A stretch of 64,000 bases of DNA from Phoenix dactylifera (Eukaryota; Streptophyta; Magnoliopsida; Arecales; Arecaceae), in the NCBI RefSeq assembly GCF_009389715.1, contig NC_052399.1:25119146-25183145 (forward strand), given 5' to 3'. Positions 13,103 through 25,440 of the stretch are shown in pieces; position 1 is the stretch's first letter; each line of letters begins with the position of its first letter. Below the pieces are notes generated by a model, which worked only from the letters and a program-made list of their open reading frames with translations, did not search any database and was not told where the DNA came from. Both the position numbers and the translations under genes were made by a program.

Positions 13103-14664
13103 GGCCCTGTTTGGGGAGCTGTTGGCAGTAGAGCTGTTAGAAGTAAAGCTGTTGGAAGTAGAGCTGTCTCAAGTAGAGCTGTTATAAAAAGCTGTTTGCT
13201 GTTTGGTAACTACATTCGTAAAGTGCTGTTGTACTTTGTCTTGTGTTTGGTAAACAAACTGAGAAAGTACTTTTGTATGACAAAATTACTATAAAGGACA
13301 TTACATAGTATTATACAACAGAACATAATAAAACATAACATAAATTAATACATAAATATACAATATAGTATAATATTATTGTAATATAAAATAATATTAT
13401 GTTAATATAGCATAATAGTAATATAATTATTAGAGTAAATTAATATTTGGTAATATAACATAATATTAAATTATTTAACATAACATATTAATGTATTATG
13501 ATATAATATAATATATATTATATTTATAGTATAATACAATAATAAAAGTATAAAATATTATAATTATTAGTATAAATTAATTTCTCATAATATAACATAA
13601 TATTAAATTATTTAAAATAACATATTAATGTATTATAATGTAATGTAATATAATATAATATTTATAGTATAATACAATAATAGAGGTATAAAATATTATA
13701 ATTATTATTATAAATTAATTTTCCATAATATAACATAATATTAAATTATTTAAAATGTAATGTAATATTATAATGTATTATAATGTAATGTAATATAATA
13801 TAATATTCATAGTATAATACAATAATAAAGTTATAAAATATTATAATTATTAGTATAAATTAATTTTTCATAATATAACATCATATTAAATTATTTAACA
13901 TAACATATTAATGTATTATGATATAATATAATATGGTATTATATTTATAGTATGATACAAAAATAAATGTATAAAATATTATAATTATTAGTATAAATTA
14001 ATTTTTCATAATATAACATAATATTAAATTATTTAACATAACATATTAATGTATTATGATATAATATAATATGATATTATATTTATAGTATAACACAAAA
14101 ATAAAGGTATAAAATATTATAATTATTAGTATAAAATAATTTTCCATAATTTTCCATAAAATAATTTTTCGCGATCCAGGGGCTCTTCTTCGTGGTCCAC
14201 GCTCGAGGAGGACCTCAGCGTGGGCCGCAAGGTTGATGATAAAAAAAAAACAATAGATTGATTTTGGAAGGTATGGAAAAGGATTAAAAAATTTTTCTTC
14301 TAAAATGTGGTTCAAGAGATGCATACAAAAATTGAAAAGAAAAATACATTTTCTTATAGAAGGGAGTCTGACGGCTAGGGTTCTTGGCTCCAGCAGATTT
14401 TTAGGTTTATAAAGGGACAAACTATGTAATTATGTTATTTTAATATAGGCATTTTTGTCAAAAATACAGCTTTCCAAAAAAGCTGAAACAGCTTCCTCCC
14501 AAAAGCTCCAAATTGGAGCTTTCTCCCAAAAGCTGTTTTCAGCTTCCCGCAAGAACTGAAACAGCATTTTGAAAAATTTACCAAACACAGTTTTTCATCT
14601 AAAAGTACTTTTGGAGGGCCAGAAAGTGCTTTCTGGTCCTCCAAAAGCTCCCCCAAACAAGGCC
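13103..14664. mobile_element. Non-autonomous TIR element with an internal minisatellite
   Basis: The left end reads GGCCCTGTTTGGGGAGCT. The reverse complement of the right end reads GGCCTTGTTTGGGGGAGCT, a near-perfect terminal inverted repeat. TTC flanks both ends (13100-13102 and 14665-14667), a possible 3-bp target duplication. Subterminal regions carry repeated AGCTGTT(G/A)GAAGTAGAGC-type motifs on the left and AGCTTTTGGAGG-type motifs on the right. The interior holds a 138-bp AT-rich tandem array and then a short GC-rich block at about 14170-14235. No transposase is visible. A Harbinger/Tourist or hAT-like derivative is possible. Confidence 0.65.
13451..14145. repeat. About five tandem copies of a 138-bp AT-rich unit
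   Basis: The phrase TAATATAACATAATATT recurs at 13451, 13588, 13726, 13871 (one variant base) and 14009, a spacing of 137-145 bases. Each unit also contains TTAAATTATTTAA and later TATAAAATATTATAATTATTA. The array sits inside the TIR element at 13103-14664. Confidence 0.85.
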
Positions 14665-16904
14665 TTCATCTTTAGATAAAAAAATATGCACCTCTTCTTA
14701 AAAAGTACATAGTGCACGCTCTTCACCTACCGGTCACTAAAGATGAGAGCTTCGTCTTTAGAAGTACTAGTAGTATATAGTGATTGAACCGGCTGAGTCC
14801 CTCTGAATTAGTTAAAGCTTTAATAACGAAAAGATGCATATTAAGAAAAGGAGATATGTTACCATGTGCAATCTTCCCAAAGTTTAGAAAAAATTCTTCT
14901 TCATTTTTTCCCAAATCAAAACATTCCGGACTCCCGTCTCAGTAACTGTGTAGTGAGAGGTTTTGGCCATTTATTCAGACCACTTTGTGACAATAAACAT
15001 TGCTATATTTTATGCAAGCTTGACATCGATCTTGTTGCTATTCTTTTGAAATCATCCAATGGGATTTTTAGTATTTTCTCCATCACATATAGATATCAGT
15101 AATTTTTTTTATATTTAGATAGATTTGGATATAAAAATAAAATTAATATTATCTAATCCACTCCCGCCTCTAGACATGGGTTTCTCATCTTAATTTCGCA
15201 CGAGCTGAGCTGGAGGGGAGCTGAGCTTTCGAATCACGTGGGAAATGCTGCCTTCGGTCAAGGGCTCGTGGGCCGAGGAGCGGTCCGATGCGTTCTCACG
15301 GTAAATGGATTCGTCGGCCGAATGGCGGTCCGAGTGGAAGCCAAGATTCTTCTTCTCTTGCCTTTATACGCCCTTCGTGTCTTTTTCTGACTAAAGTACG
15401 AGGGTCAATAGATTATGAATTAAATATGGTCCAAGATTCTGCGCCGGCTTAGCTGTCTCCGTGTCTTTATCTCTTCATCTTGTATCATTTGCGACTCCCT
15501 TACGTCACTTCCCGCCTCCTCGCGATTGAAGTGCCTTAAACAATAAAATCAAATGTGGCGAGATCGGGAGATTTGGAAATGCTCTCCAACTTCACAAGAC
15601 AAATGAGGCCCCACTCAAGAACAATGCCATTGTTCATGAGTCCTTATTTATTTAGCATTCTCTGTAATTAATGACCGTTGTTTAACATTTTCTATAAAGT
15701 TAGCCCTTGTATCGTAGGCTTTTTTTTTCATAATTAAAATTTAAATAATCTTTTTCTAAAAAATAAAATTTTGATATTTATTTGATGGTGAATATGATAA
15801 TCATGATGGGGACTTTGGTATCATGATCTGTAGCAAGTGGTTATGGATGAAGGGTGGCTGACAATAATTAGTTATATTAGAGAGTCATGAGAATTATTAT
15901 AATACACATTAAGCTGCTAGGCCAGCAATATATGGTCCAATGAACTTTGTGTATACAAATAAACTCTCCAAGGCACTCCCTATTTATTACATAAATTTCA
16001 TCGGTGGCACCATGTCCCTTGGCAGGAGGAATATTTAGTATGGATGAAACACATGACTCCTAACACTGCTTTACTCTGGACATTATCTTTTGCGCCAACC
16101 TCTTTGTTGCTGATTTGATACTATGCATGATAAGGGGTGTAACTATAACTTTTCCCTTTAATCCTAGCTATAGTCCATAATGTTTGTTCACCTTATTGAT
16201 GATTGTTGTTTCCATTATTTTAAATTAAAAGAAGGGACTAATAAAGCTTAGTGAAATAAATATTTGGATTATACACTCTTGGACAACAAAATTAACAATC
16301 TAAAACAATGATCCACAAACTAAATCATTGATTCACACTATTGACATTGATCCATGCTTATATAAAATTTTAGAAAAAAATAATCTTTTATTTTGGAAGC
16401 TTCTACTTATGCATTAAGTAGATGCAAGATTAGATGTTGTAAATGCACGATATAATATCCAAACACAATTTGAGCAATATAACACATTGAATTTTTATCT
16501 ATACATAAGAGTAAGATGATATGTAATATTACTTCCCATTTGAAGGATGCTATTTAATCATAGCAATTGGGATGTGATTTTAATATTTCAAAATGATATA
16601 TATGCAAGTTTAAGCTTTTTGGAGGATATATGTATTTTGCACTATTTAGATGTCAATAAAAAATAAATATTTTATGAAGGAGTTGTGTATATGCAAAAAT
16701 TTGTATTTATTTAAAGGCTTCCTCATAAATTAGGAGCTATAAGATACGGTGAAACAAAAATAATAACTTATGCATATCTAAATTATTTAAAGGTTTGTAG
16801 ATTTTATTAATGAAGATTTGGTGAAGATTTTATAGTAGATATATACAGAGATGTACAAGCTCCTTTAAGAGAAAAAGTAAAAAGAAAAAAGAAAAGTACT
16901 AGTA
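14665..16904. other. Intergenic DNA
   Basis: No gene is recognised. A GC-richer segment at about 15180-15540 contains a CACGTG G-box-type palindrome near 15235 and could be relic promoter or transposon sequence. Confidence 0.45.
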
Positions 16905-19900
16905 GAAAATTTAAATTAAAACTTTTATATTTATTAATTGAGCATATAGTTATATGCTTAATGCTAGTGCAACTATAGTCTCATGATAATAAAAAATAAT
17001 ATTTTTATAATGTATAAAAAAGTATGTACTTTAAAATAATTTATTGATGAAATAATTCAAGCCTAGAGTTAATAAAAGATATTTCACCATTAATGAGAAA
17101 AAAATAAAAATATATTAACCAAGTTAAAAATAATAAAAATGAATAATAAATAAGTCAAACTATTCTAAATTAGATATACTACTAGACCACCATATCATTA
17201 AAGGGCTTCAAATTCTAGCATTAAAAATATTATATAGAAGGGATGCTCTAAAAGCAAAGAACAATTATATACATTACAAAAGTGTAATCCTTTTGTAGAG
17301 AAAAGATAAAATAATTTTGTCATCATTTTTCTTTGCATTTTGAGATACAAAGATGTACCATAGTTCAACTATGATTAATTCTACATCAAAGGAACTTTAA
17401 TAAATTATAATTTTATAAATAATTTATTTTATATATAAAAATCTAAATGATCTAATAAACTAGACATGATTCAATCCAAATAATACTTGATATGATTTGA
17501 GGCTAATCAATTGATGCAAACTTAACATTGGTTATACTTAATCCAACTTAGATTAATAAGATGTTTGTCTTATAAAATCAACAAAAACAGCCATATAAAT
17601 AATTAAAACTAGTACAATTTGTTAGACACATAAATTATTAAAAATTTAAGGCTTCATATGCATTATTTAATATAAATCATATGTAGATTTATGAAAGGCC
17701 ATTAAATAATAAACAAGAGTACCTTTGGGACAAAACACATCAAAAATGAATATCCCACCAAAAACAATGGATAATAGGTTTAAAAATTTCATGGAAGTCC
17801 TGGGATGTTGAACTCTTTTAATAATGAAAACTTATGAATGTAAAGCAATTTCTCATGGATGATGATAGAGAGAGGAGCTCACATAGTTATGAAGAAGATT
17901 ACTAATGGAGCCTTTAAGATCAGAATTAAGATTTTTTTAGGAAATTGAGATACATCCACAAAGATATCTTGAGAAGTTGTGAAGTTTTAAGTATAAAAAA
18001 GAATCTTCAGGCCTATACTAACTCTAATAAAAGCTTGGCTTTGCTTTATAACTTTAAAGAGAGGAGTCCTAGAAAAAATAGGAATAGAGATATAAAGAAA
18101 TTGGCGTATCTTTAGTTTCAAATGGATGACAATTCCTTACATATGAATAGGATGCTGACATTTAATCATATAAAAATTAGACTTTGCTTATGGCGTGCAT
18201 GAAAATTAAAAATGCAAAGCACCATAATTGATTTTTATTTATATTTAATGAATTTTGATAATTTGTTGACTTGACTTTCCCTAACTATAATATGTCAACA
18301 ATTCTTATTTATAAATATCTGCTATCAATTTCTTACGATCATATAACCACAATTGTTAAAATAGAAATATAGTGGACTCGAGCAGAATACTACATTGTCC
18401 TTTAATGATTTGGTTATATATCATACTGTCCTTTTTAACAAGTATTGTGAATGTTATTATAATTAATTTATAAGTTTTTAGCTTAAGAAAGAACGAAATT
18501 TGTGGGCAATATCACCACTGAAAAAGGTGGAAAAATTGAATATATTAATAATTTTATCTATATATTATATGTCAACTATTACACTATTGTTCTTATGTGA
18601 TAATTACAATGAGAACTTTTATATTTAATTGTCATTCGTTTTTTTGAGTTCACTATAGTTATCACATCATTAAAGGTTAGCTCTTTTACATCCTTATTTG
18701 GATAAATTTTTACAAGTTACATGATTTGCGAGTTAGCATACAAATATAAAATAATAAAGATAAAACAATAGAAATTGATGGTGAAGTTAAAATACCATAA
18801 TCTAAAAAAAATATAAAACTGTAGAATTGATGATAAAAATAAAATTTAGAGGAATCGTTAATCTAGAAGATAATAGATTAAATGTTTATGCATACTCGGT
18901 TTCATTTTTGCCACATTTTCTTGCAACAAAACATATTTAATTATAACAGTATTTTTCTTCTTGTATAAAAGTCCAAATACAAATAGAAGTTAAAATAATG
19001 ATCTAATCTTAGCTAAGCTACCAAGTTGGATCATATCATTTCCTAATTTGTTGTCAATTCTGTGGAGTTATAATTGAACTAAGGATAAAAATTGGACAAA
19101 ATGATTTGCACACAAGTTACCACATATGTAGAATCACTATGGCAAACTCAACTTTTTAAGTCCAAATCCAAGTCAGCCTAAGACTATCATATAAACATCA
19201 CTTTTGTTGGGTCTCACAACATCCAATTATTGTTTTTGATTTAATAAAATAAAGGCATGCATGATGCATGAATAGTTAAAAAATTGAAGTATCATGATTG
19301 GGAATAAATGATAGAATACCAAATAAAATAAGTAATATTAAATAAATAAAAGAAATAAAATTTAAAATAGGATATAGAGATTGAAGGTGGATAAGACTGT
19401 TGGAGCAAGACATAAAGACAAATGGAAAATAAATTTATTAGATAGAGAAAGATTAGTTGGAAAAATATTAGAGGAACCTGAGATGCTCGAAAAATTTCAT
19501 CGTATGTAAACTTTGGAATTAGAATTGAAAATTATAATTAGTTGTATGCATATATTTTTTTTCCAAAACAATCTATGGTGATGCAAACAAATAATATTTC
19601 ATTTATGGAAATATTTGTCAGATTCAAAGAATCTTAATGTTTTTTTTCCCTATATAGTATAAATTATTCTAGTGAAGTTAAAGTTGGTTTGATTGGGAGT
19701 CTTAGGAAAGACAAGTAAGGAGGTAAAAGAGAATCTAACTTTGATGTGGAGAAAGAATAAGCACCTATTAGGCAATTATTAGAGCCACGCGAACAACTTC
19801 TATTTTAACAATCACCCAGTCAATCAAAAATTATATAAGTCCAGTGCACTTATAGCTCGAATTAAATTTTGCAATGTAACATTTTGATGTAACTTTGATA

Positions 19901-20450
19901 CTCTTGCAAAAATATTTCATATGTGCAATTGTTTCCAAGAATGAAATTAATAATAATAATAATAATCCAAGTCAGTGTTCTTATAATGTTAGACCAAAAT
20001 CCAACATAAGCATAAAATAATAGCTGATCCCGATAAAAAGAGTAGATAAACCATGGTTCATGTTGTATCTTTCGTGCTAACGAATCATACATCTTTTATT
20101 CACAGTATTTATCATTGGATCGCATAATAACCGTTATGAGATTCGTGCAAGCAGATAAAAGAGAATTTAAAGTGCTTTGATATCTGCATGTGCAAGATAT
20201 GATCCAATGGTTGGTGTGCGGGAAAAAAGAACAATCATTCTTTCGCCGGAAAGATGCAACCTGATGGCTATAAACCATTAGGGCAAATTCTGACACGTAA
20301 TCTGCGAAACCAACGGCCAGCCGTCTCCCTCACCGAAAACCTGGAGACATGTCGTGACGTCCTACTCCTATCCTCTTTGTTCAGAGTTTGCAACGATACA
20401 TTCGATCCTAAGATGGCAATTCCGTGAATAATGCGACCTAGTAGAGGCAA
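16905..20450. repeat. Direct tandem duplication, copy 1 (about 3.55 kb)
   Basis: This aligns along its length with 20472-23800 in the same orientation. Both copies start near AATTAAAACTTTTATATTTA and end ...TTCCGTGAATAATrCGrCCTAGTAGAGGCAA. Copy 1 carries about 200 extra bases around 19370-19570 relative to copy 2. The copies have diverged by scattered substitutions and small indels. Minus-strand frames at 19862-20092 and 23232-23459 are duplicates of each other but match no known protein. No TIR, LTR or transposase is seen, so this looks like a genomic duplication rather than an insertion. Confidence 0.9.
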
Positions 20451-20471
20451 AAAAATAGAAAATATTTAGTT

Positions 20472-23400
20472 GAAAATTTTAATTAAAACTTTTATATTTA
20501 TTAATTGAGCATATAGTTATATGCTTAATGCTAGTGCAACTATAGTCTCATGATAATAAAATAATATTTTTATAATGTATAAAATAGTATGTGCTTTAAA
20601 ATAACTTACTGATGAAATAATTCAAGCCTAGAGTTAATAAAAGATATTTCACCATTCATGAGAAGAAAATAAAAATATATTGACCAAGTTAAAAATAATA
20701 AAAATGAATAATATTAACAAGTCAAACTATTCTAAATTAGTTATACTACTAGACCACCATATCATTAAAGGGCTTCAAATTTTAGCATTAAAAATATTAT
20801 CTAAAAGGGGTGCTTTAAAAGAAAAGAACCATTATATACATTACAACAGTACAATCCTTTTGTAGAGAAAAGAATAAATAATTTTGTCATAATTTTTCCC
20901 TGCATTTTGAGATACAAAGATGTACCATAGTTCGACAATGATTAATTCTACATCAAAGGAACTTTAATAAATTATAATTTTATAATTAATTTATTTTATA
21001 TATAAAAAACCAAATGATCTAATAAACTAGACATGATTCAATCCAATTAATACTTGATATGATTTGAGGTTAATCAATTGATGCAAACTTAACATTGGTT
21101 ATACTTAATTTAACTTAGATCAACATCATGTTGTCTTATAAAATCAACAAAAATAGCCATACAAATAATTAAAAATAATACGATTTGCAAGACACATAAA
21201 TAATTAAAAGTCTAAGGTTTCATATGCATTATTTAATAGATATCATATGTAGATTAATGAAAAGCCATTCAATAATAAACAAGAGTATCTTTGGGACAAA
21301 ACACATCAAAAAAGAATATCCCACCAAAAACAATGGATAATAGGTTTAAAAGTTCATATTATTTCATGGAAGTCCTAGGATGTTGAACTCTTTTAATAAT
21401 GAAAACTTATGAACGGAAAACAATTTCTCATGGATGATAATAGAGAGAGGGGCTCACATGGTTGTCAAAGAGATTATTAATGGAGCTTTTATGATCATAA
21501 TTAAGTTTTTTTTAGGAAATTGAGATAGATCCACAAAGATATCTTGAGAAGGAGATTGTGAAGTTTTAAGTATAAAAAAGAATCTTCAGGCCTATACTAA
21601 CTCTAATAAAAGCTTGGCTTTGATTTATAACCTTAAAGAGAGGAGTCCCAGAAAAAATAGGAATAGAGATATAAAAAGATTGGGGTATCTTTAGTTTCAA
21701 ATGGAAGCCAATTCCTTGCACATGGATAGGGTGCTGATATTTAATCATAAAAATTAGACTTTGCTTATGGCATGCATAGAAATTAAAAATGCAAAGCACC
21801 ATAGTTGATTTTTATTTATATTTTATGAATTTTGATAATTTTTTGACTTGACTTCCCTAACTATAATATGTTAACAATTCTTGTTTTTAAATATCTGCTA
21901 TCAATTTCTTACAATCATATAACCACAATTGCTCAAATAGAAATATAGTGGACTAGTTTTGTTGATTTAGAGCAAAATACTATATTGTTTTTTAATAATT
22001 TGGTTATATATCATACTATCCTTTTTAATAAGTATTGTGAATGTTATAATAATTAATTTATAAGTTTTTTGCTTAAGAAAGAACAAAATTTGTGGGCAAT
22101 ATCACCACCAGAAAAGGTGGAAAAATTGAGTATACTAATAATTTTATCTATATATTGTATATCAACTATTACACTATTGTTCTTATGTGATAATTACAAT
22201 AAGAACTCTTATATTTAATTGTATTCATTTTTATGAGTTCACTGTAGTTATCACATCATTAAAGGTTAGCTCTTTTACGTCCTTATTTGGATAAATTTTT
22301 ACAAATTACATGATTTGTGAGTTAGCATAATATAAAATAATAAATGGATAAAACAATAGAAATTGATGGTGAAGTTAAAATACCATAATCTAAAAATTTT
22401 ATAAAACTGTAGAATTGGTGCTAAAAATAAAATTTAGAAGAATTGTTAATCTAGAAGATAATAGATTAAATGTTTATGCATGCTTGGTTTCATGTTTGCC
22501 GCATTTTCTTGCAACTAAACATATTTAATTATAACAATATTTTTCTTCTTGTTTAAAAGTCCAATTACAAATAGAAGATAAAATAATGATCTAACCTTAG
22601 CTAAGCTACCAAGTTGGATCATATCATTTTCTAATTTGTAGTCAATTTTGTGGAGTTATAATTGAACTAAGAATAATATTGGACAAAATGATTTCCATAT
22701 AGGAGTTACTACATATGTACAGTCACTATGACAAACTCAACCTTGTAAGTCCAAACCTAAGTAAGCCTAAAACTATTATATAAACATCACTTTTATTGGG
22801 TCTCACAACGTCCAATGATAGTTTTTGATTTAATAAAATAAAGGCATGCATGATGCATGAATAATTAAAAAAAATGTAAGTATCATGATTGTCAATAAAT
22901 GATAGAATACCAAATAAAATAAATAATATTAAATAAATAAAGAAATATTTTTTTCCATAAATAATATTTTATTTATGAAAAAATTTGACAGATTCAAGAA
23001 ATTCTAATGTTTTTTTTCCCTATATAGTATAAATTATTCAAGTGAAGTTGAAGTTGGTTTAATTGGGAGTCTTGGGAAAGATAAGTTTGGAGGTAAAAGA
23101 GAATCTAATCTTGACTTGGAGAAAGAATAAGCACATATTAGGTAATTATTGGAACCACGCGAACAACTTCTATTTTAACAATCATCTGGTCAATCAAAAA
23201 TTATGTAAGTCCAGTGCACTTATAGCTCGAATTAAATTTTGCAATGTAACATTTTAATGTAACTTTGACACTCTTGCAAAAATATTTCATTTGTGCAATC
23301 GTTTCCAAGAATGAAATTAATAATAATAATCCAAGTCAGTGTTCGTGCAGTGTAAGACCAAAATCTGACATAAGCATAAAAGAATAGCAGCTGATTCAAA

Positions 23401-23800
23401 TAAAAAGAGCAGATAAACCATGGTTCAGCTTGTATCTTTCGTGCTAACATATCATTCATCTTTTATTCGCGATATTCCAACCTCTATGAGATTTGTGTGC
23501 AAGCGGATAAATTTTTTTTGAAGTGCTTTGATATCTGTGCAAGATATGGTTGAATGGTTGATATTGCGGGAAAAAAAGACAAACCATTCTTTCGCCGGAA
23601 AGATACAACCCGAGGGCTATAAATCATTTAGGGCAAATTCTGGCACGTAATCTGCGAAACCAACGGCCAGCCATTTCCCTCACCAAAAATTCGGAGACAT
23701 GCCGCGACGTCCAACTCCGATCCTCTCAATTCGGAATGTGCATTGATACATTCGATCCTAAGATGGCAATTCCGTGAATAATACGGCCTAGTAGAGGCAA
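20472..23800. repeat. Direct tandem duplication, copy 2 (about 3.33 kb), abutting the BAH/Agenet gene
   Basis: This is the second copy of the block at 16905-20450. It runs straight into the 5' flank of the gene whose ATG is at 24080, so the final part (about 23550-23800) is probably upstream regulatory DNA. A copy of that same sequence therefore sits at about 20200-20450, detached from the gene. CTAGTAGA occurs at both outer breakpoints (16899-16906 and 23788-23795), which fits a microhomology-mediated or unequal-exchange origin. Confidence 0.9.
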
Positions 23801-23942
23801 TGGTGTCTCGAACTCTTTTTTCCTTGAAAATTCCCGTTCCTTCGAGGGGCTTCGCCGCTTTAACGTGGTGGACGAAATCCCCGCCGTCGATTTCTTTCCC
23901 ACCCAAATCCTCTCTCTCATCGGAACCCCTCCTCTTTCTTTT

Positions 23943-23946
<4 letters not shown>

Positions 23947-23980
<34 letters not shown>
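23947..23980. repeat. CT dinucleotide microsatellite in the 5' leader region
   Basis: About 17 CT repeats lie 100 bases upstream of the ATG of the BAH/Agenet gene. CT-rich leaders are common in plant genes, so this lies in the probable 5' UTR or core promoter and is likely length-polymorphic. Confidence 0.85.
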
Positions 23981-23985
<5 letters not shown>

Positions 23986-24079
23986 CCTTCCTCTCCTTTA
24001 TTTATTTACATATTTGTTCGAGGTAAATCCTCTCTCTCGCGTTCGTAGAGGCCAAGGGAATTTGGGTTAAGGTTTGGCA

Positions 24080-25408
24080 ATGGAGGAGATGGGGAAGGTG
24101 TTCGTGGGATGGGAAGAGGTGGTGGTGTCGAAGGACAAGGGGCGGAGGGTGGTGCACTACTACCTCCGGGATGCTGCGGGCGGGATCGATCTTGCGGTGG
24201 TGGGTCGCGAGAAGAGCGCGCGCCACATGTCCTACGCCGTCCCGGGCCGGTTCCTCCGGTCGCTCCTCGCGCTGCGGCCGAGAAACCCCCTTCTTGCCTC
24301 CTTGTCGCCCTCCTCGCCCTCTTCGTCCTTCGGCTGCTCGCCGTCGTCGTCCTCTGGGCTTTCCTTGAAGTGGCGGTCACGGAGGGAGGTCGTCAATTGG
24401 CTCTCTTCCCTTGTCTCGGGTATTTTGTTTCCCCTGCCCTGTTTCTTTCTCTCTCTAAAATTTAGAACTTGAAAAGAAACAAGGTTAGGAAAACCGTGAA
24501 AGAATCAAAAACATGGCTTTCTTGTCAAGTTTTAGAAAATTGAGAAGAAGCGAAGCTATAAAAAGCGTGAGAATAAAAAAAAAAGATGGTTTTTGGTCTA
24601 TCTCGGGATGGGATTTGGTTTGGGGCTCTGTCGTTCGGTCTTTCGTAAGGATCTGTTGTTTCCTTAATGGCGTTTTGGGAAAGGTGGCTCTGTTCTTTGG
24701 TTGGATTGAAGGGTGGAGGGGTCCCGGTGCTAGAACTAGAGATTTCTCCGGGGTCTGTTGTTTTGTCTCATATGAAGAACACGTACGGTTGATGGGCGAA
24801 TGCTGTGACTTCTCATAGATTGCCCCTCTCGTTTATTGTAGGATATCCTTGAAGCTAAACCGTGAAATAATCCCCCAAAAGAGGTCTCTTTTGGCTGATT
24901 CTGCTTGATTTTATTGAAATCTCCGATTTCGTATATATCTGTTGGATTTTTATGGGTTTTATTCAAAGGTCGCTTTTTTGGTTCGTTTCAATAGATGGAT
25001 TTGGGGATCCTGGATTTTTCTTTGTTACCTTTTTCTTGCGTAGAAGCAATCTACACATACAACAGAGGGAAGGAGGGAGATAAATGTGATGTATGATTCT
25101 CTTTGAAACTAAGAGGAGATAGAGCTAGAAAACCTGCAAAATATTTGAAAAGATAACTTTTTTTTTAAAAAAAAATTGTTTCAAATTTTCGTTGGCTTAG
25201 GCAACTTTGGATTTACATGGATCTATTGATGTCTTTGTATTTCTGGGATGTTTGCTTCTTTCTTTAGATTATCTCTTTGTCCAAGAATAAGGTGGTAACC
25301 CTTATGCCTTTTCTTTTTTCACTGGGAAAAAATATAAATTTTCCCCGGGTGCTGCTTTAAGCCGGTAGTTTTCTCAAAAAATAATCATCCTTTTTTGATT
25401 TTTTTTTC

Positions 25409-25440
<32 letters not shown>

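Noticed and set aside
24109..24465. Extra ORFs overlapping exon 1 of the BAH/Agenet gene in other frames and on the other strand
   Set aside because: GC-rich exon shadows; only the frame from 24080 carries the conserved leader and splices in phase.
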